From Sellimonas caecigallum (lineage in GTDB: Bacteria > Bacillota > Clostridia > Lachnospirales > Lachnospiraceae), in the NCBI RefSeq assembly GCF_019754295.1, contig NZ_VIRV01000002.1:62001-126000 (forward strand): 64,000 bases of DNA, read 5' to 3'. The position numbers and the translations under genes are program-made. Below, piece by piece: positions 22,381 to 31,093 of the stretch. The number at the start of each line of letters is the position of its first letter. The stretch's first letter is position 1. Under the pieces are notes generated by a model. The model had not been told where the DNA came from, did not search any database, and saw nothing but the letters and a program-made list of their open reading frames with translations.

Positions 22381-24756
22381 ATGAATACAAAAACATTACG
22401 TAAACTGGAATACGATAAAATCATAAAACTTTTGGCCGACCACGCCTCTTCCCCTGGCGGAAGAGAGCTTTGTCTGGACCTTGTCCCTTCCTCCTCCCTT
22501 CCTCAGATCGAGAAGATGCAGGAGGAGACGGCGGCAGCATTTACACGGATCGTCAAGAAGGGAATGCTTTCCTTCAGCGGTTGCTATCCTGTGGAAGCTT
22601 CGCTGAAACGTCTTGAAATAGGGGCTTCACTTGGATCTTCTGAGCTTCTTTCCATCTGTAAGCTTCTGGAAGCTGCCAACCGGGCGAAGACGTTCGGACG
22701 GCACGAAACGCCGGATGAAGAACCGGACTGTCTGGATGAATACTTCGCTCATCTCGAACCTATTACCCCGCTTGCATCCGACATCCGCCGCTGTATCCTT
22801 GAGGAAGATGTCATTGCTGATGAGGCAAGCAGCAATCTTCTGAAGATCCGAAGAAGTATCAGCCAGGCTGGAGACAAGATCCACTCTACTTTGAACAGCA
22901 TGGTCAACGGCTCTTTGCGCACCTATCTTCAGGATTCCATTATCACAATGCGGGGAGACCGGTACTGTCTGCCTGTGAAGGCCGAATACCGAAGCCAGGT
23001 AAAGGGGATGATCCACGACCAGTCTTCCACCGGATCCACTTTGTTTATCGAACCGATGGCTGTCGTAAAACTGAACAATGATCTTATGGAGCTTTACGCG
23101 AAGGAGCAGGAAGAGATTCAGGTCATCCTGGCTCGCCTCAGCTCCGAAGCAGCAGAATACATCTCGGAGATCCGAAACGACTACACGATCCTTACCGAGC
23201 TTGATTTCATATTTGCCAGGGGAAGCCTGGCCCTTGAGTGGAATGCATCAAGACCAGTCTTTAACGAAGAAGGGCGAATCCACATCCGAGAGGGGCGCCA
23301 TCCTCTCCTTGACAAGCAGAAAGTTGTACCGACAACGATCCGTCTGGGAGCAGACTTTGACCTGCTCATCGTGACAGGACCTAATACCGGCGGAAAGACC
23401 GTCTCTCTTAAGACGACCGGACTTTTCACGCTCATGGGACAGGCGGGACTTCATATCCCTGCCCTTGACCGTTCCGAGCTTGGAATCTTCCATGAAGTAT
23501 ACGCGGATATCGGAGATGAGCAGAGTATCGAACAGAGTCTGAGTACCTTCTCCTCCCATATGACCAACATCGTGTCCTTCCTGGAACGCGTAGATGAACG
23601 TTCTCTCGTGCTCTTTGATGAGCTTGGAGCCGGGACCGATCCGACGGAGGGTGCTGCCCTTGCCATCGCCATCCTGTCAAGCCTGCACAAAAGAGGTATC
23701 CGTACGATGGCTACAACTCACTATAGCGAACTGAAAGTCTTTGCCCTGACGACAGCGGGTGTGGAGAATGCATGCTGTGAGTTCGATGTGGAGACGCTTC
23801 GTCCTACTTATCATCTGCTCATCGGAATCCCGGGGAAGAGTAATGCCTTTGCCATCTCAAAAAAACTGGGTCTTTCTGACGCCATCATCGAAGAAGCGAA
23901 ATCACACCTGAGCGAGCAGGACGAATCCTTCGAGGAGCTTCTCACGGATCTGGAACAGAGCAGACGGACCATCGAGCAGGAACAAAATGAGATTCGGGCA
24001 TACAAAGAAGAAATCGCATCTCTGAAAGAAGAAATCGAGAAAAAGCAGGCTCGTCTCAATGAACAGCGAGATCGAATCCTGCGTCAGGCCAACGAAAAGG
24101 CCAGCCAGATTCTCCGTGAAGCCAAAGACTACGCAGATGAAACAATGAAAAACTTCCGTAAATTCGGGAAAGAAAATGTTTCCGCAGCAGAAATGGAAAA
24201 GGAAAGGGAGCGTCTCCGCAAAAAAATGGAAAAGACAAACTCCCATCTTACTTTGGAAAAAGAAAAGCCGCGCAGACAATACAAACCGTCCGACTTTAAG
24301 CTTGGCACTTCCGTGAAAGTCCTAAGTATGAATCTCACGGGAACTGTCCGTTCCCTTCCGGATTCCAAGGGTGTTGTGGACGTACAGATGGGAATCCTTC
24401 GTTCCAAGGTCCCGATCACGGATCTGGACATTATCGAGGAGGCTGCTTCCTACACGTCCAAACAGACTCGGAAGACGTCATCCGGCAAGATGAAGATGGG
24501 CAAGTCTTTAACTGTCAGTCCCGAGATCAATCTCATCGGGAAGACAACGGATGAAGCAGTCGCACTGCTTGATAAATATCTGGACGATGCCTACCTCGCT
24601 CATATCAATCCAGTCCGCGTCGTTCACGGAAAAGGTACCGGCGCACTGCGCGCTGCAGTCCATAATTATCTGAAGCGGCAGAAACATGTCAAATCTTACC
24701 GGCTGGGCGCGTTTGGCGAGGGAGACGCCGGTGTTACTATAGTAGAATTTAAATAG
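22381..24756 (+). CDS. mutS2: MutS2 endonuclease / ribosome-rescue ATPase
   Basis: 791 residues from ATG 22381 (AAAGGGGAT nearby); the longer upstream frame crosses the divergent promoter region. Domain order: core/lever helices (about 1-300), MutS ATPase with Walker A TGPNTGGKT, Walker B VLFDELGAGTDPTEGAAL and THYSELK, a long coiled coil rich in Glu and Lys (about 520-640), and a C-terminal Smr domain with NLIGKTTDEA and VVHGKGTGAL. In Firmicutes MutS2 splits collided ribosomes and acts on DNA junctions; it does not do mismatch repair. It is followed at 10 bases by a response regulator and kinase, so the three may be co-transcribed. Confidence 0.95.
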   Translation: MNTKTLRKLEYDKIIKLLADHASSPGGRELCLDLVPSSSLPQIEKMQEETAAAFTRIVKKGMLSFSGCYPVEASLKRLEIGASLGSSELLSICKLLEAANRAKTFGRHETPDEEPDCLDEYFAHLEPITPLASDIRRCILEEDVIADEASSNLLKIRRSISQAGDKIHSTLNSMVNGSLRTYLQDSIITMRGDRYCLPVKAEYRSQVKGMIHDQSSTGSTLFIEPMAVVKLNNDLMELYAKEQEEIQVILARLSSEAAEYISEIRNDYTILTELDFIFARGSLALEWNASRPVFNEEGRIHIREGRHPLLDKQKVVPTTIRLGADFDLLIVTGPNTGGKTVSLKTTGLFTLMGQAGLHIPALDRSELGIFHEVYADIGDEQSIEQSLSTFSSHMTNIVSFLERVDERSLVLFDELGAGTDPTEGAALAIAILSSLHKRGIRTMATTHYSELKVFALTTAGVENACCEFDVETLRPTYHLLIGIPGKSNAFAISKKLGLSDAIIEEAKSHLSEQDESFEELLTDLEQSRRTIEQEQNEIRAYKEEIASLKEEIEKKQARLNEQRDRILRQANEKASQILREAKDYADETMKNFRKFGKENVSAAEMEKERERLRKKMEKTNSHLTLEKEKPRRQYKPSDFKLGTSVKVLSMNLTGTVRSLPDSKGVVDVQMGILRSKVPITDLDIIEEAASYTSKQTRKTSSGKMKMGKSLTVSPEINLIGKTTDEAVALLDKYLDDAYLAHINPVRVVHGKGTGALRAAVHNYLKRQKHVKSYRLGAFGEGDAGVTIVEFK

Positions 24757-24766
24757 GGAGGAAGTT

Positions 24767-25468
24767 ATGGTAGCAAAACAGAAAATATTGATCGTAGATG
24801 ACGATGAAAATATCGCAGAGCTCATCTCTTTGTATCTTACAAAGGAATGCTTTGACACTCACATGGTGTTCGACGGGGAGGAGGCGCTCCGCGCCTTTGA
24901 CTCCTATCAGCCGAACCTGATCCTTTTGGATCTCATGCTTCCCGGCATGGATGGCTACCAAGTCTGCCGGGAGATCCGCTCACGCTCCAATACCCCGATC
25001 ATTATGCTTTCCGCCAAGGGAGAGGTTTTTGACAAGGTTCTGGGGCTGGAACTGGGTGCCGACGACTATGTCATCAAACCGTTCGATTCCAAAGAACTCG
25101 TTGCCCGCGTAAAAGCAGTACTCCGCAGATATCAGCCTGCCAAGCCAGAGTACGCAGACGCATCGCGCGGAAAATGTGTGGAATACCCAGGCATCTCCAT
25201 CAACCTTACAAACTACTCAGTGATGGTGGACGGGAAGCATGTGGATATGCCTCCGAAAGAGCTGGAGCTCCTTTATTTTCTTGCCTCTTCTCCAAATCAG
25301 GTATTTACCCGCGAACAGCTTCTTGATCAAATCTGGGGATATGAGTATGTTGGAGACACCCGTACAGTAGACGTCCACATCAAGCGCCTGCGTGAAAAAA
25401 TAAAAGACCATCCTTCCTGGAATCTTGGCACTGTCTGGGGAATCGGATACAAATTTGAGGTTAAGTAG
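24767..25468 (+). CDS. OmpR/PhoB-family response regulator
   Basis: 233 residues: a receiver domain with the acidic pocket DDD near residue 12, the phospho-acceptor Asp in LILLDLMLPGMDG (about residue 55), Thr/Ser position in IIMLSAKGE and Lys in YVIKPFD; then a winged-helix DNA-binding domain ending HIKRLREKIKDHPSW and TVWGIGYKFE. ATG 24767 follows GGGAGGAAG. The partner kinase starts three bases after the stop, so phosphorelay pairing is clear. Its regulon is unknown; the adjacent convergent sugar-binding lipoprotein is a candidate target. Confidence 0.93.
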   Translation: MVAKQKILIVDDDENIAELISLYLTKECFDTHMVFDGEEALRAFDSYQPNLILLDLMLPGMDGYQVCREIRSRSNTPIIMLSAKGEVFDKVLGLELGADDYVIKPFDSKELVARVKAVLRRYQPAKPEYADASRGKCVEYPGISINLTNYSVMVDGKHVDMPPKELELLYFLASSPNQVFTREQLLDQIWGYEYVGDTRTVDVHIKRLREKIKDHPSWNLGTVWGIGYKFEVK

Positions 25469-25471
25469 CCC

Positions 25472-26878
25472 ATGCGCAGCAATCTATATGTAAAATTTAT
25501 TATCCTTTATATCATCTTTGGATTTTTGAGTCTTTTTACGACTGCTACGTTGGGGTCTCACTTGATCTTCAAAAGTATTGAAAGAAACGATACGTCCGCA
25601 CTCTACCGCGAAGCTTCCATCTTGGCATCGGACTATCTCCCGGATTATTTCACTGAAGACATGAGTGCGTCTGATACCCGGATACTTTTAAAGAACGTGA
25701 ACACATATCTTGACGCGGATCTCTGGTTAACTGATACTGAAGGCAAGGTTCTTCTTACTGTGACGACAGGCAGCCTTGGTACCGTGCCTTCCCAAATTCG
25801 TAATTTTGATCCCGCCGAGAGCGGTAATGATCAGTATCTGTCCGGTACGTATCATGGATATTTCGACGAGGATGTAGTCACGATCATCACTCCTGTGACA
25901 AAGGGATTTTCCACTAATGGTTATCTCCTGCTCCACAAACCGTTATCGGTATACGATGCGCGGCATCACTCCGTGATGAACGCTGTGTACATCACATTGC
26001 TCGCCATCTATGTGCTGTCTTTCGTACTCTTTCTCGGCATTCATTTTTTTATCTACATGCCGCTTCGAAAGATTACGGAGGCTGCCAAACAGTATGCTTC
26101 AGGGAATCTTGAATATGAGATCCCTGTCTACTTCCAGGATGAGATCGGATACCTTTCGGCTTCTTTGAACTATATGGCGTCCCACTTAAAAGACATGGAA
26201 GATTATCAGAAAAAATTTGTGGCAAATGTCTCCCATGATTTCCGTTCTCCGCTTACATCCATCAAAGGATATGTGGAGGCCATGGCAGACGGCACGATCC
26301 CGCCAGAACTTCAGGGAAAATATCTGAATATTATCCTCTTCGAGACGGAGCGCCTTACCGATCTGACACGGGATCTCCTGACGCTGAATGAATTTGACAC
26401 AAAGGATCTTCTGCTCAATAAAGAGAGCTTTGACATCCACGAAGTCATAAAGAACGTAGCAGCCTCATTTGAAGGTACCTGCACGAAACGGAAGATCTCC
26501 ATCGAGCTGCTTTTGGCATCCCAGATACTGAATGTTCACGCTGACAGGAGAAAAATCCAGCAGGTACTCTACAACCTTCTGGATAATGCTATCAAGTTCA
26601 GCAACCCAAATTCCTCGGTCACAGTTGAGACAACAGAACGTGGGGAAAAAGTCTTCGTGTCCGTAAGGGACTATGGCATCGGTATCCCGAAAGAAGATCT
26701 CAACAGGATATGGGAACGCTTCTATAAGAGTGACCTTTCCCGTGGTAAGGACAAAAAGGGCACCGGTCTGGGTCTTGCCATCGTAAAAGAGATCATCCAG
26801 GCACACAACGAAAATATCAATGTCATCAGTACAGAGGGAGTCGGCACGGAGTTTATCTTCTCTCTTCCCCGCACTTAA
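25472..26878 (+). CDS. Membrane sensor histidine kinase
   Basis: 468 residues. A membrane helix at residues 7-30 and another at about 170-195 flank an extracellular sensor of about 135 residues, followed by a HAMP domain (YMPLRKITEAAKQYASG), a HisKA helix with phospho-acceptor His in VSHDFRSPLTSIKGY, and the ATP-binding domain with N-box LYNLLDNAIKFS, DYGIGIP and GTGLGLAIV. It autophosphorylates on a signal outside the cell and phosphorylates the response regulator encoded just upstream. No strong ribosome site precedes ATG 25472, so translation is probably coupled to the regulator gene. The ligand is unknown. Confidence 0.93.
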   Translation: MRSNLYVKFIILYIIFGFLSLFTTATLGSHLIFKSIERNDTSALYREASILASDYLPDYFTEDMSASDTRILLKNVNTYLDADLWLTDTEGKVLLTVTTGSLGTVPSQIRNFDPAESGNDQYLSGTYHGYFDEDVVTIITPVTKGFSTNGYLLLHKPLSVYDARHHSVMNAVYITLLAIYVLSFVLFLGIHFFIYMPLRKITEAAKQYASGNLEYEIPVYFQDEIGYLSASLNYMASHLKDMEDYQKKFVANVSHDFRSPLTSIKGYVEAMADGTIPPELQGKYLNIILFETERLTDLTRDLLTLNEFDTKDLLLNKESFDIHEVIKNVAASFEGTCTKRKISIELLLASQILNVHADRRKIQQVLYNLLDNAIKFSNPNSSVTVETTERGEKVFVSVRDYGIGIPKEDLNRIWERFYKSDLSRGKDKKGTGLGLAIVKEIIQAHNENINVISTEGVGTEFIFSLPRT

Positions 26879-26895
26879 ACGCATTGGCACAAACA

Positions 26896-26936
26896 GAAGC
26901 GGGCAGCTTCCTCGTCCATGAGGATCTGCCCGCTTC
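26896..26936. terminator. Terminator between kinase and sugar-binding lipoprotein
   Basis: An 11-base perfect stem (GAAGCGGGCAG with CTGCCCGCTTC) lies between the two convergent stops. On the minus strand it is followed by TGTTTGTG, so it serves mainly the lipoprotein gene. Confidence 0.65.
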
Positions 26937-26961
26937 CAGGTTGCTGATAACACCATATTTC

Positions 26962-28134
26962 TTATTCATACAGCATATTTTTGATCGCTGTCTCTTCCAT
27001 ATTTTCTTTCGTAACCCAGGCATAACCGGTATCCACAAAAGCTTCGTTTCCCATGTCCAGGGCAGATCTTGCAGAAGCGACTACAGTGGCATATCCGATA
27101 CCGTAAGGGTTTTGGATGATAAGTCCATCCAGACTTCCGTCATCCAATGCCTCTGTCAGATTTTCTCCGCCATCAAATCCGATAATCTTCATATCCTCTT
27201 TCCCGGCCGCCTCACACATGTCCAGCACTTTCTCTGTTACTTCTCCGCTCGTTGCGATACAGCCTTTTGCATTCGGGTGCTGCTCCAGGATCTGCGCCAT
27301 GACCTGCTCTTCTGTTACACTGTCTGCCGTGACTTCTTCCTCGCTCCCGTTTGCTTTATTCTTCTCTGTCAGCTTTTCCGCCGTCATCTTTTTCAGCTCT
27401 TCCAAATCATCCATATAGTAAGTGCCGCTGATCTGTATCTGCGGGTAATGGGCCTGGATCTGTCCTTTGATGCCGCTCTCCCTGTCTTGCGCAGAGGTTG
27501 ATTTATTGTCCTGAACAAAAAGCAGCACTTCTCCCTGTTCATCGATAAGACTTGCCATCTTGTCCGCCGCCGTCATCCCAGCCTCTTTGTTGTTCGTCAT
27601 TACTTTTGCCATAATTCCCTGATAGTCGCTTCCGGAATCAAATTCCACGATTGGGATATCATTTTCTGTAGCCAGATCAAACTGCACTTCACAGGCTGTC
27701 CGGTCGATAGGTGCGATCGCAAGAGCAGCCGGATATCTGTCGAGTTCCTCGTCCAGAATATTGATCTGCTCATCCACATCCCCTTCATGGCTTGGACCAT
27801 TGTATGTTACCTTGATCTTGTCTTTTCCCTCGTATCCAAGCTGCTCATTCAAGGCTTTTACCGCATCTTCAGCTCCTTTCGCGATCTCGTCCCAGTAAGC
27901 GCTGCCCTCGGCCTTCCCAATGATGGATATATAGCTTCCTTTTTCCAGCTTGATCCCTTCCACAGAACTGTAGGCCTGAGGCTGAACCATGTTGAGCCTT
28001 GTCTGATATTTGCTCTCGGCTTTCTCCTCGTTAAGTACCACGTTATTTTTATCGGATGTATCATCTCGCCCACACGCTGTAAGAAACAACGATGCGCAAA
28101 GCATGCAAGTGAGTAATATGCTCCTGTTTTTCAT
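26962..28134 (-). CDS. Sugar-binding lipoprotein (Peripla_BP_4, RbsB-like), orphan
   Basis: 390 residues with a type II signal peptide and lipobox (LFLTACG, Cys near residue 21), so it is anchored outside the membrane. The mature part has the two-lobed fold of ribose/galactose-type binding proteins: ISIIGKAEGSAYWDEIAKGAEDAV, AIAPIDRTAC, IPIVEFDSGSDYQGIMAKVMTNN, then IIGFDGGENLTEAL and DGLIIQNPYGIGY. No permease or ATPase gene is near. It is convergent with a two-component kinase, so it may present a sugar to that sensor, as with XylFII/LytS-type systems, or serve a transporter encoded elsewhere. Confidence 0.83.
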   Translation of the reverse strand: MKNRSILLTCMLCASLFLTACGRDDTSDKNNVVLNEEKAESKYQTRLNMVQPQAYSSVEGIKLEKGSYISIIGKAEGSAYWDEIAKGAEDAVKALNEQLGYEGKDKIKVTYNGPSHEGDVDEQINILDEELDRYPAALAIAPIDRTACEVQFDLATENDIPIVEFDSGSDYQGIMAKVMTNNKEAGMTAADKMASLIDEQGEVLLFVQDNKSTSAQDRESGIKGQIQAHYPQIQISGTYYMDDLEELKKMTAEKLTEKNKANGSEEEVTADSVTEEQVMAQILEQHPNAKGCIATSGEVTEKVLDMCEAAGKEDMKIIGFDGGENLTEALDDGSLDGLIIQNPYGIGYATVVASARSALDMGNEAFVDTGYAWVTKENMEETAIKNMLYE

Positions 28135-28262
28135 CGTCTTTTCTCCTGTCCATCAAAATCTTCTAACCAACACTATACACCAAAACTCCAAAAAAAGGAT
28201 AAATTTTTTCTTAATTTTCCGCGAAATCTTTGTGTTGTATTTAATTAAAAGCACGAATTTGC

Positions 28263-28291
28263 TTGTATATTCACAGTGTTTGCGTTAAAAT
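28263..28291 (+). promoter_or_regulatory. Promoter of ferredoxin gene
   Basis: TTGTAT (28263-28268) and TAAAAT (28286-28291) are separated by 17 bases, 33 bases before the ferredoxin start. Confidence 0.6.
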
Positions 28292-28323
28292 ATAGACACA
28301 AACAAGAAAAGGAGGAACATACT

Positions 28324-28494
28324 ATGGCACACGTAATCAGTGATGAATGTGTAAGCTGCGGAGCTTGCGAAGCAGAATGCCCGGTAGGCGCTATTTCTCA
28401 GGGAGCAGATCATTATGAAATCGACGCAGATGCTTGCGTTGACTGCGGCGCTTGTGCAGCACAGTGCCCGACAGGTGCTATTTCCGCTGAATAA
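28324..28494 (+). CDS. 2[4Fe-4S] ferredoxin (56 aa)
   Basis: ATG 28324 follows AAAGGAGG. The 56-residue protein carries two CxxCxxCxxxCP motifs: CVSCGACEAECP near residue 9 and CVDCGACAAQCP near residue 38, the arrangement of clostridial-type ferredoxins. It is acidic and cytoplasmic and passes electrons at low potential between partners such as pyruvate:ferredoxin oxidoreductase, hydrogenase or Rnf. It is a single-gene unit with its own promoter and terminator. Confidence 0.97.
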   Translation: MAHVISDECVSCGACEAECPVGAISQGADHYEIDADACVDCGACAAQCPTGAISAE

Positions 28495-28532
28495 TAACCG
28501 GTTTATACATAATGCATGAATGAAATGAATGA

Positions 28533-28567
28533 AAAATGCCGCCTTCTGTATGGAGGGCGGTATTTTT
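28533..28567 (+). terminator. Terminator of ferredoxin gene
   Basis: CCGCC and GGCGG arms with flanking A/T pairs (AAAAATG...TATTTTT) form a hairpin followed by a T-tract. Confidence 0.8.
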
Positions 28568-28665
28568 GTCCGAAGACGTCGAGAAGTTTTTCGGATTTTC
28601 TCCCCATAATATGCTATGATAGAAGTGCACCAGAAATGTATAAAGATTAACAGGGGGTTATGTGT

Positions 28666-29184
28666 ATGGGCGAGGTTCAGTACATGCTTTCCGAAGCCGC
28701 CAAAAGAACCGGCGTCAAAAAAGATCTTCTCCTCTACTGGGAAGAATACTTAAGACTGCCTTGCGGCCGTACGGAAAACGGACATCGTTACTATACAAAT
28801 GAAGACATACGGCTTTTTAGCTGTATCAAAGAACTATTGGAACAAGGTATCCGTATCTCAGATTTGAAAGAAGTGATACCGGATATTTTACATACGAAAG
28901 AAACGCTGAAGCAAGATAACGCGGATTCGCCGGAAGCATTTTTTGCCTCCGTGTTCCGAAGTGTACTTTTAGAAAACAACCCTGTACTGGAAAGACAGAT
29001 CAGTGAGACAGTCACAAAACAGATTTCCCAGGATATGGCTTTCCTGCTCCAGGCAAAAGAACGACAAGAAGAAGAGCGCTACCGGAATCTGGATCATCTG
29101 ATCCGGCAGCAGCAGACGTACCGGAAAGAGGCTGTAAAAACTGCCCCTGTACGGTTTTGGCACCGTCTGATCGGCGAAGCTTGA
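28666..29184 (+). CDS. MerR-family regulator
   Basis: 172 residues. The N-terminal winged helix is MerR-like: YMLSEAAKRTGVKKDLLLYWEEYLRLPCGRTENGHRYYTNEDIRLF, then IKELLEQGIRISDLKEVI. The C-terminal half is helical and rich in Glu, Gln and Arg with no metal-binding cysteines, so a drug- or protein-sensing type is likelier than a metal sensor. ATG 28666 lies eight bases from AGGGGG; ATG 28660 is too close to it. It is a monocistronic unit that ends at a bidirectional terminator shared with dnaB. Its target is unknown. Confidence 0.82.
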   Translation: MGEVQYMLSEAAKRTGVKKDLLLYWEEYLRLPCGRTENGHRYYTNEDIRLFSCIKELLEQGIRISDLKEVIPDILHTKETLKQDNADSPEAFFASVFRSVLLENNPVLERQISETVTKQISQDMAFLLQAKERQEEERYRNLDHLIRQQQTYRKEAVKTAPVRFWHRLIGEA

Positions 29185-29202
29185 CAAACTCTTTCCTTTT
29201 AT

Positions 29203-29240
29203 AAGAAAGCCCCGGCCTTTTCGGCCAGGGGCTTTCTTTG
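29203..29240. terminator. Bidirectional terminator
   Basis: AGAAAGCCCC-GGCC and GGCC-(A)-GGGGCTTTCT form a long stem with a short loop and T-rich flanks on both strands, between the MerR stop and the dnaB stop. Confidence 0.85.
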
Positions 29241-29267
29241 TACGGCGTCATACTCTCTGCGCCGTTT

Positions 29268-30608
29268 TTATTCTCTTTTCATATAATTTGCAAACTTTGT
29301 ATAATTTGGAAGCCAGGTAAGCTCCACTGTCCCGATCGGGCCGTTTCTCTGCTTGGCAATGATGATCTCCGCAATATTCGGGCGATCTGTATCTTTATGG
29401 TAATAGTCATCCCGATAGATAAACATAACCACGTCCGCATCCTGCTCTATGGCCCCGGATTCACGGAGGTCTGAAAGCATCGGTCTGTGATCCGGCCTCT
29501 GCTCTACCGCACGGCTGAGCTGTGACAGAGCGATGACCGGCACATTCAGTTCTCTGGCAAGTGCCTTCAAAGACCGGGAAATATCTGAGATTTCCTGCTG
29601 CCTCGATTCACTCCGTCCTCCCACGCTTCCGCTCATAAGCTGCAGGTAGTCGATAATGATAAGTTCCAGATTATGCTCCAGCTTATACTTTCTGCACTTG
29701 GAACGCATCTCAGAAATCGAGATACCCGGAGTATCGTCGATGATCAGGTTGGAACGCCCGATGATGCCGGCGCCTTCAATAAGCTTCTCCCAGTCTGAAT
29801 CTTTCAGATTTCCTGTCCTGAGCGCCTGGGAATCCACCTGGGATTCCAGCGCAAACAGTCGGTTCACAAGCTGCTCTTTTGACATCTCTAAACTGAAGAT
29901 CGCCACAGTCTTTTCCACTTTAAACGCCACGTGCTGGGCGATATTCAGTACAAATGCCGTTTTTCCCATGGACGGACGAGCCGCCACAAGTATCAGGTCG
30001 GACGGCTGAAGCCCCGACATTTTGTAGTCCAGATCAATAAATCCGGTAGGGATCCCTGTTACGGTCCCTTTACTTTTCGATGCTTTTTCAATTTTCTCAA
30101 GGGCATTTAGGACAACCTGTTTGATCGGTACATAATCTCCTGTGCTGCGTCTCTGGAGCAAATCAAAGATATCTTTCTCTGTCCGCTCCAGGATTCCTTC
30201 CAAAGGCTCCTTTGACGCGTAACACGTATTTGCAATCCCCTCCGTCATCCGGATGAGCTTTCTGAGCATCGATTTCTCCGCCACGATCTCCGCGTAATAC
30301 TTGACATTCGCGGATGTCGAAACGGATGTCACGAGATCTCTGGCAAATTCCAGACTCTGGATCTCTTCCGGGACATCCTTTTCCTTAAGTTTTTCCTGAA
30401 GCGTAATCAGGTCAACCGGTGTCCCTTCGTTATATAGTTCCACGATAGCGCCGAAGACTGTCCCGTATGTGGACTGGTAAAAATCGTCCCCACTGATGAT
30501 CTCCGCCGCAGTCATGATTGCTTCTTTATCCATGAGCATTGCAGCCACAACAGACTGCTCCGCTTCCACGCTGTGAGGCATGACCCTTTTGATCAGCGCT
30601 TCTTCCAT
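29268..30608 (-). CDS. dnaB: Replicative DNA helicase DnaB
   Basis: 446 residues, the normal DnaB length. The N-terminal primase-binding domain (PHSVEAEQSVVAAMLMDKEAI) is followed by the RecA-like helicase core with Walker A ARPSMGKTAF, VAIFSLEMSKEQL, LIIIDYLQLMSG, and the arginine-finger/Gln region ALSQLSRAVEQRPDHRPMLSDLRESGAIEQDADVV. It unwinds DNA as a hexamer at the replication fork. It is the last gene of the conserved set gdpP-rplI-dnaB, on one strand with short gaps. No intein is present at the usual Walker A insertion point. Confidence 0.97.
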   Translation of the reverse strand: MEEALIKRVMPHSVEAEQSVVAAMLMDKEAIMTAAEIISGDDFYQSTYGTVFGAIVELYNEGTPVDLITLQEKLKEKDVPEEIQSLEFARDLVTSVSTSANVKYYAEIVAEKSMLRKLIRMTEGIANTCYASKEPLEGILERTEKDIFDLLQRRSTGDYVPIKQVVLNALEKIEKASKSKGTVTGIPTGFIDLDYKMSGLQPSDLILVAARPSMGKTAFVLNIAQHVAFKVEKTVAIFSLEMSKEQLVNRLFALESQVDSQALRTGNLKDSDWEKLIEGAGIIGRSNLIIDDTPGISISEMRSKCRKYKLEHNLELIIIDYLQLMSGSVGGRSESRQQEISDISRSLKALARELNVPVIALSQLSRAVEQRPDHRPMLSDLRESGAIEQDADVVMFIYRDDYYHKDTDRPNIAEIIIAKQRNGPIGTVELTWLPNYTKFANYMKRE

Positions 30609-30646
30609 GCCAATTCCTCCTGTCGTCTGTTTCCCTGGGCGAAGGA

Positions 30647-31093
30647 TTATTCTTCCTGCACGGATACTTTCAAGTCAGCGGTTACTTTCGTGTGAAGCTT
30701 AACCGGCACGATGTGCATACCCAGCGTCTTGATGGCTTCTTTCATCTGGATCTTCTTCTTATCAATATCGTATCCAAGCTGTTCCTTCACTGCCGCCGCA
30801 ATCTCTTTGGATGAGACGGATCCAAACGTTCTTCCGCCTTCCCCTGTCTTGATCTTAAGGACCACTTTCTTTTCCTCAATCTCGGCTTTTAATTTCTGTG
30901 CAGCTTCAAACTGTTCCTGCGCGATCTTTTCATCGTTTGCCTTCTTCAGCTTGAGATCGTTCAGATTCTTTTTGTTCGCTTCCACTCCCTTTTTCTGCTT
31001 TATGATCACGTTTCTTGCATATCCGTCGCTCACTTCCACAATATCGCCCTTTTTTCCGACGGATTTTACGTCTTCCAATAAAATTACTTTCAT
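30647..31093 (-). CDS. rplI: Ribosomal protein bL9
   Basis: 148 residues typical of bL9: the N-terminal domain MKVILLEDVKSVGKKGDIVEVSDGYARN binds 23S rRNA, then a long charged helix (about 40-75) and the C-terminal domain with GGRTFGSVSSKEIA. It overlaps the gdpP stop by four bases (ATGA) and precedes dnaB by 38 bases, so it lies within the same operon. Start and length match the family. Confidence 0.97.
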   Translation of the reverse strand: MKVILLEDVKSVGKKGDIVEVSDGYARNVIIKQKKGVEANKKNLNDLKLKKANDEKIAQEQFEAAQKLKAEIEEKKVVLKIKTGEGGRTFGSVSSKEIAAAVKEQLGYDIDKKKIQMKEAIKTLGMHIVPVKLHTKVTADLKVSVQEE

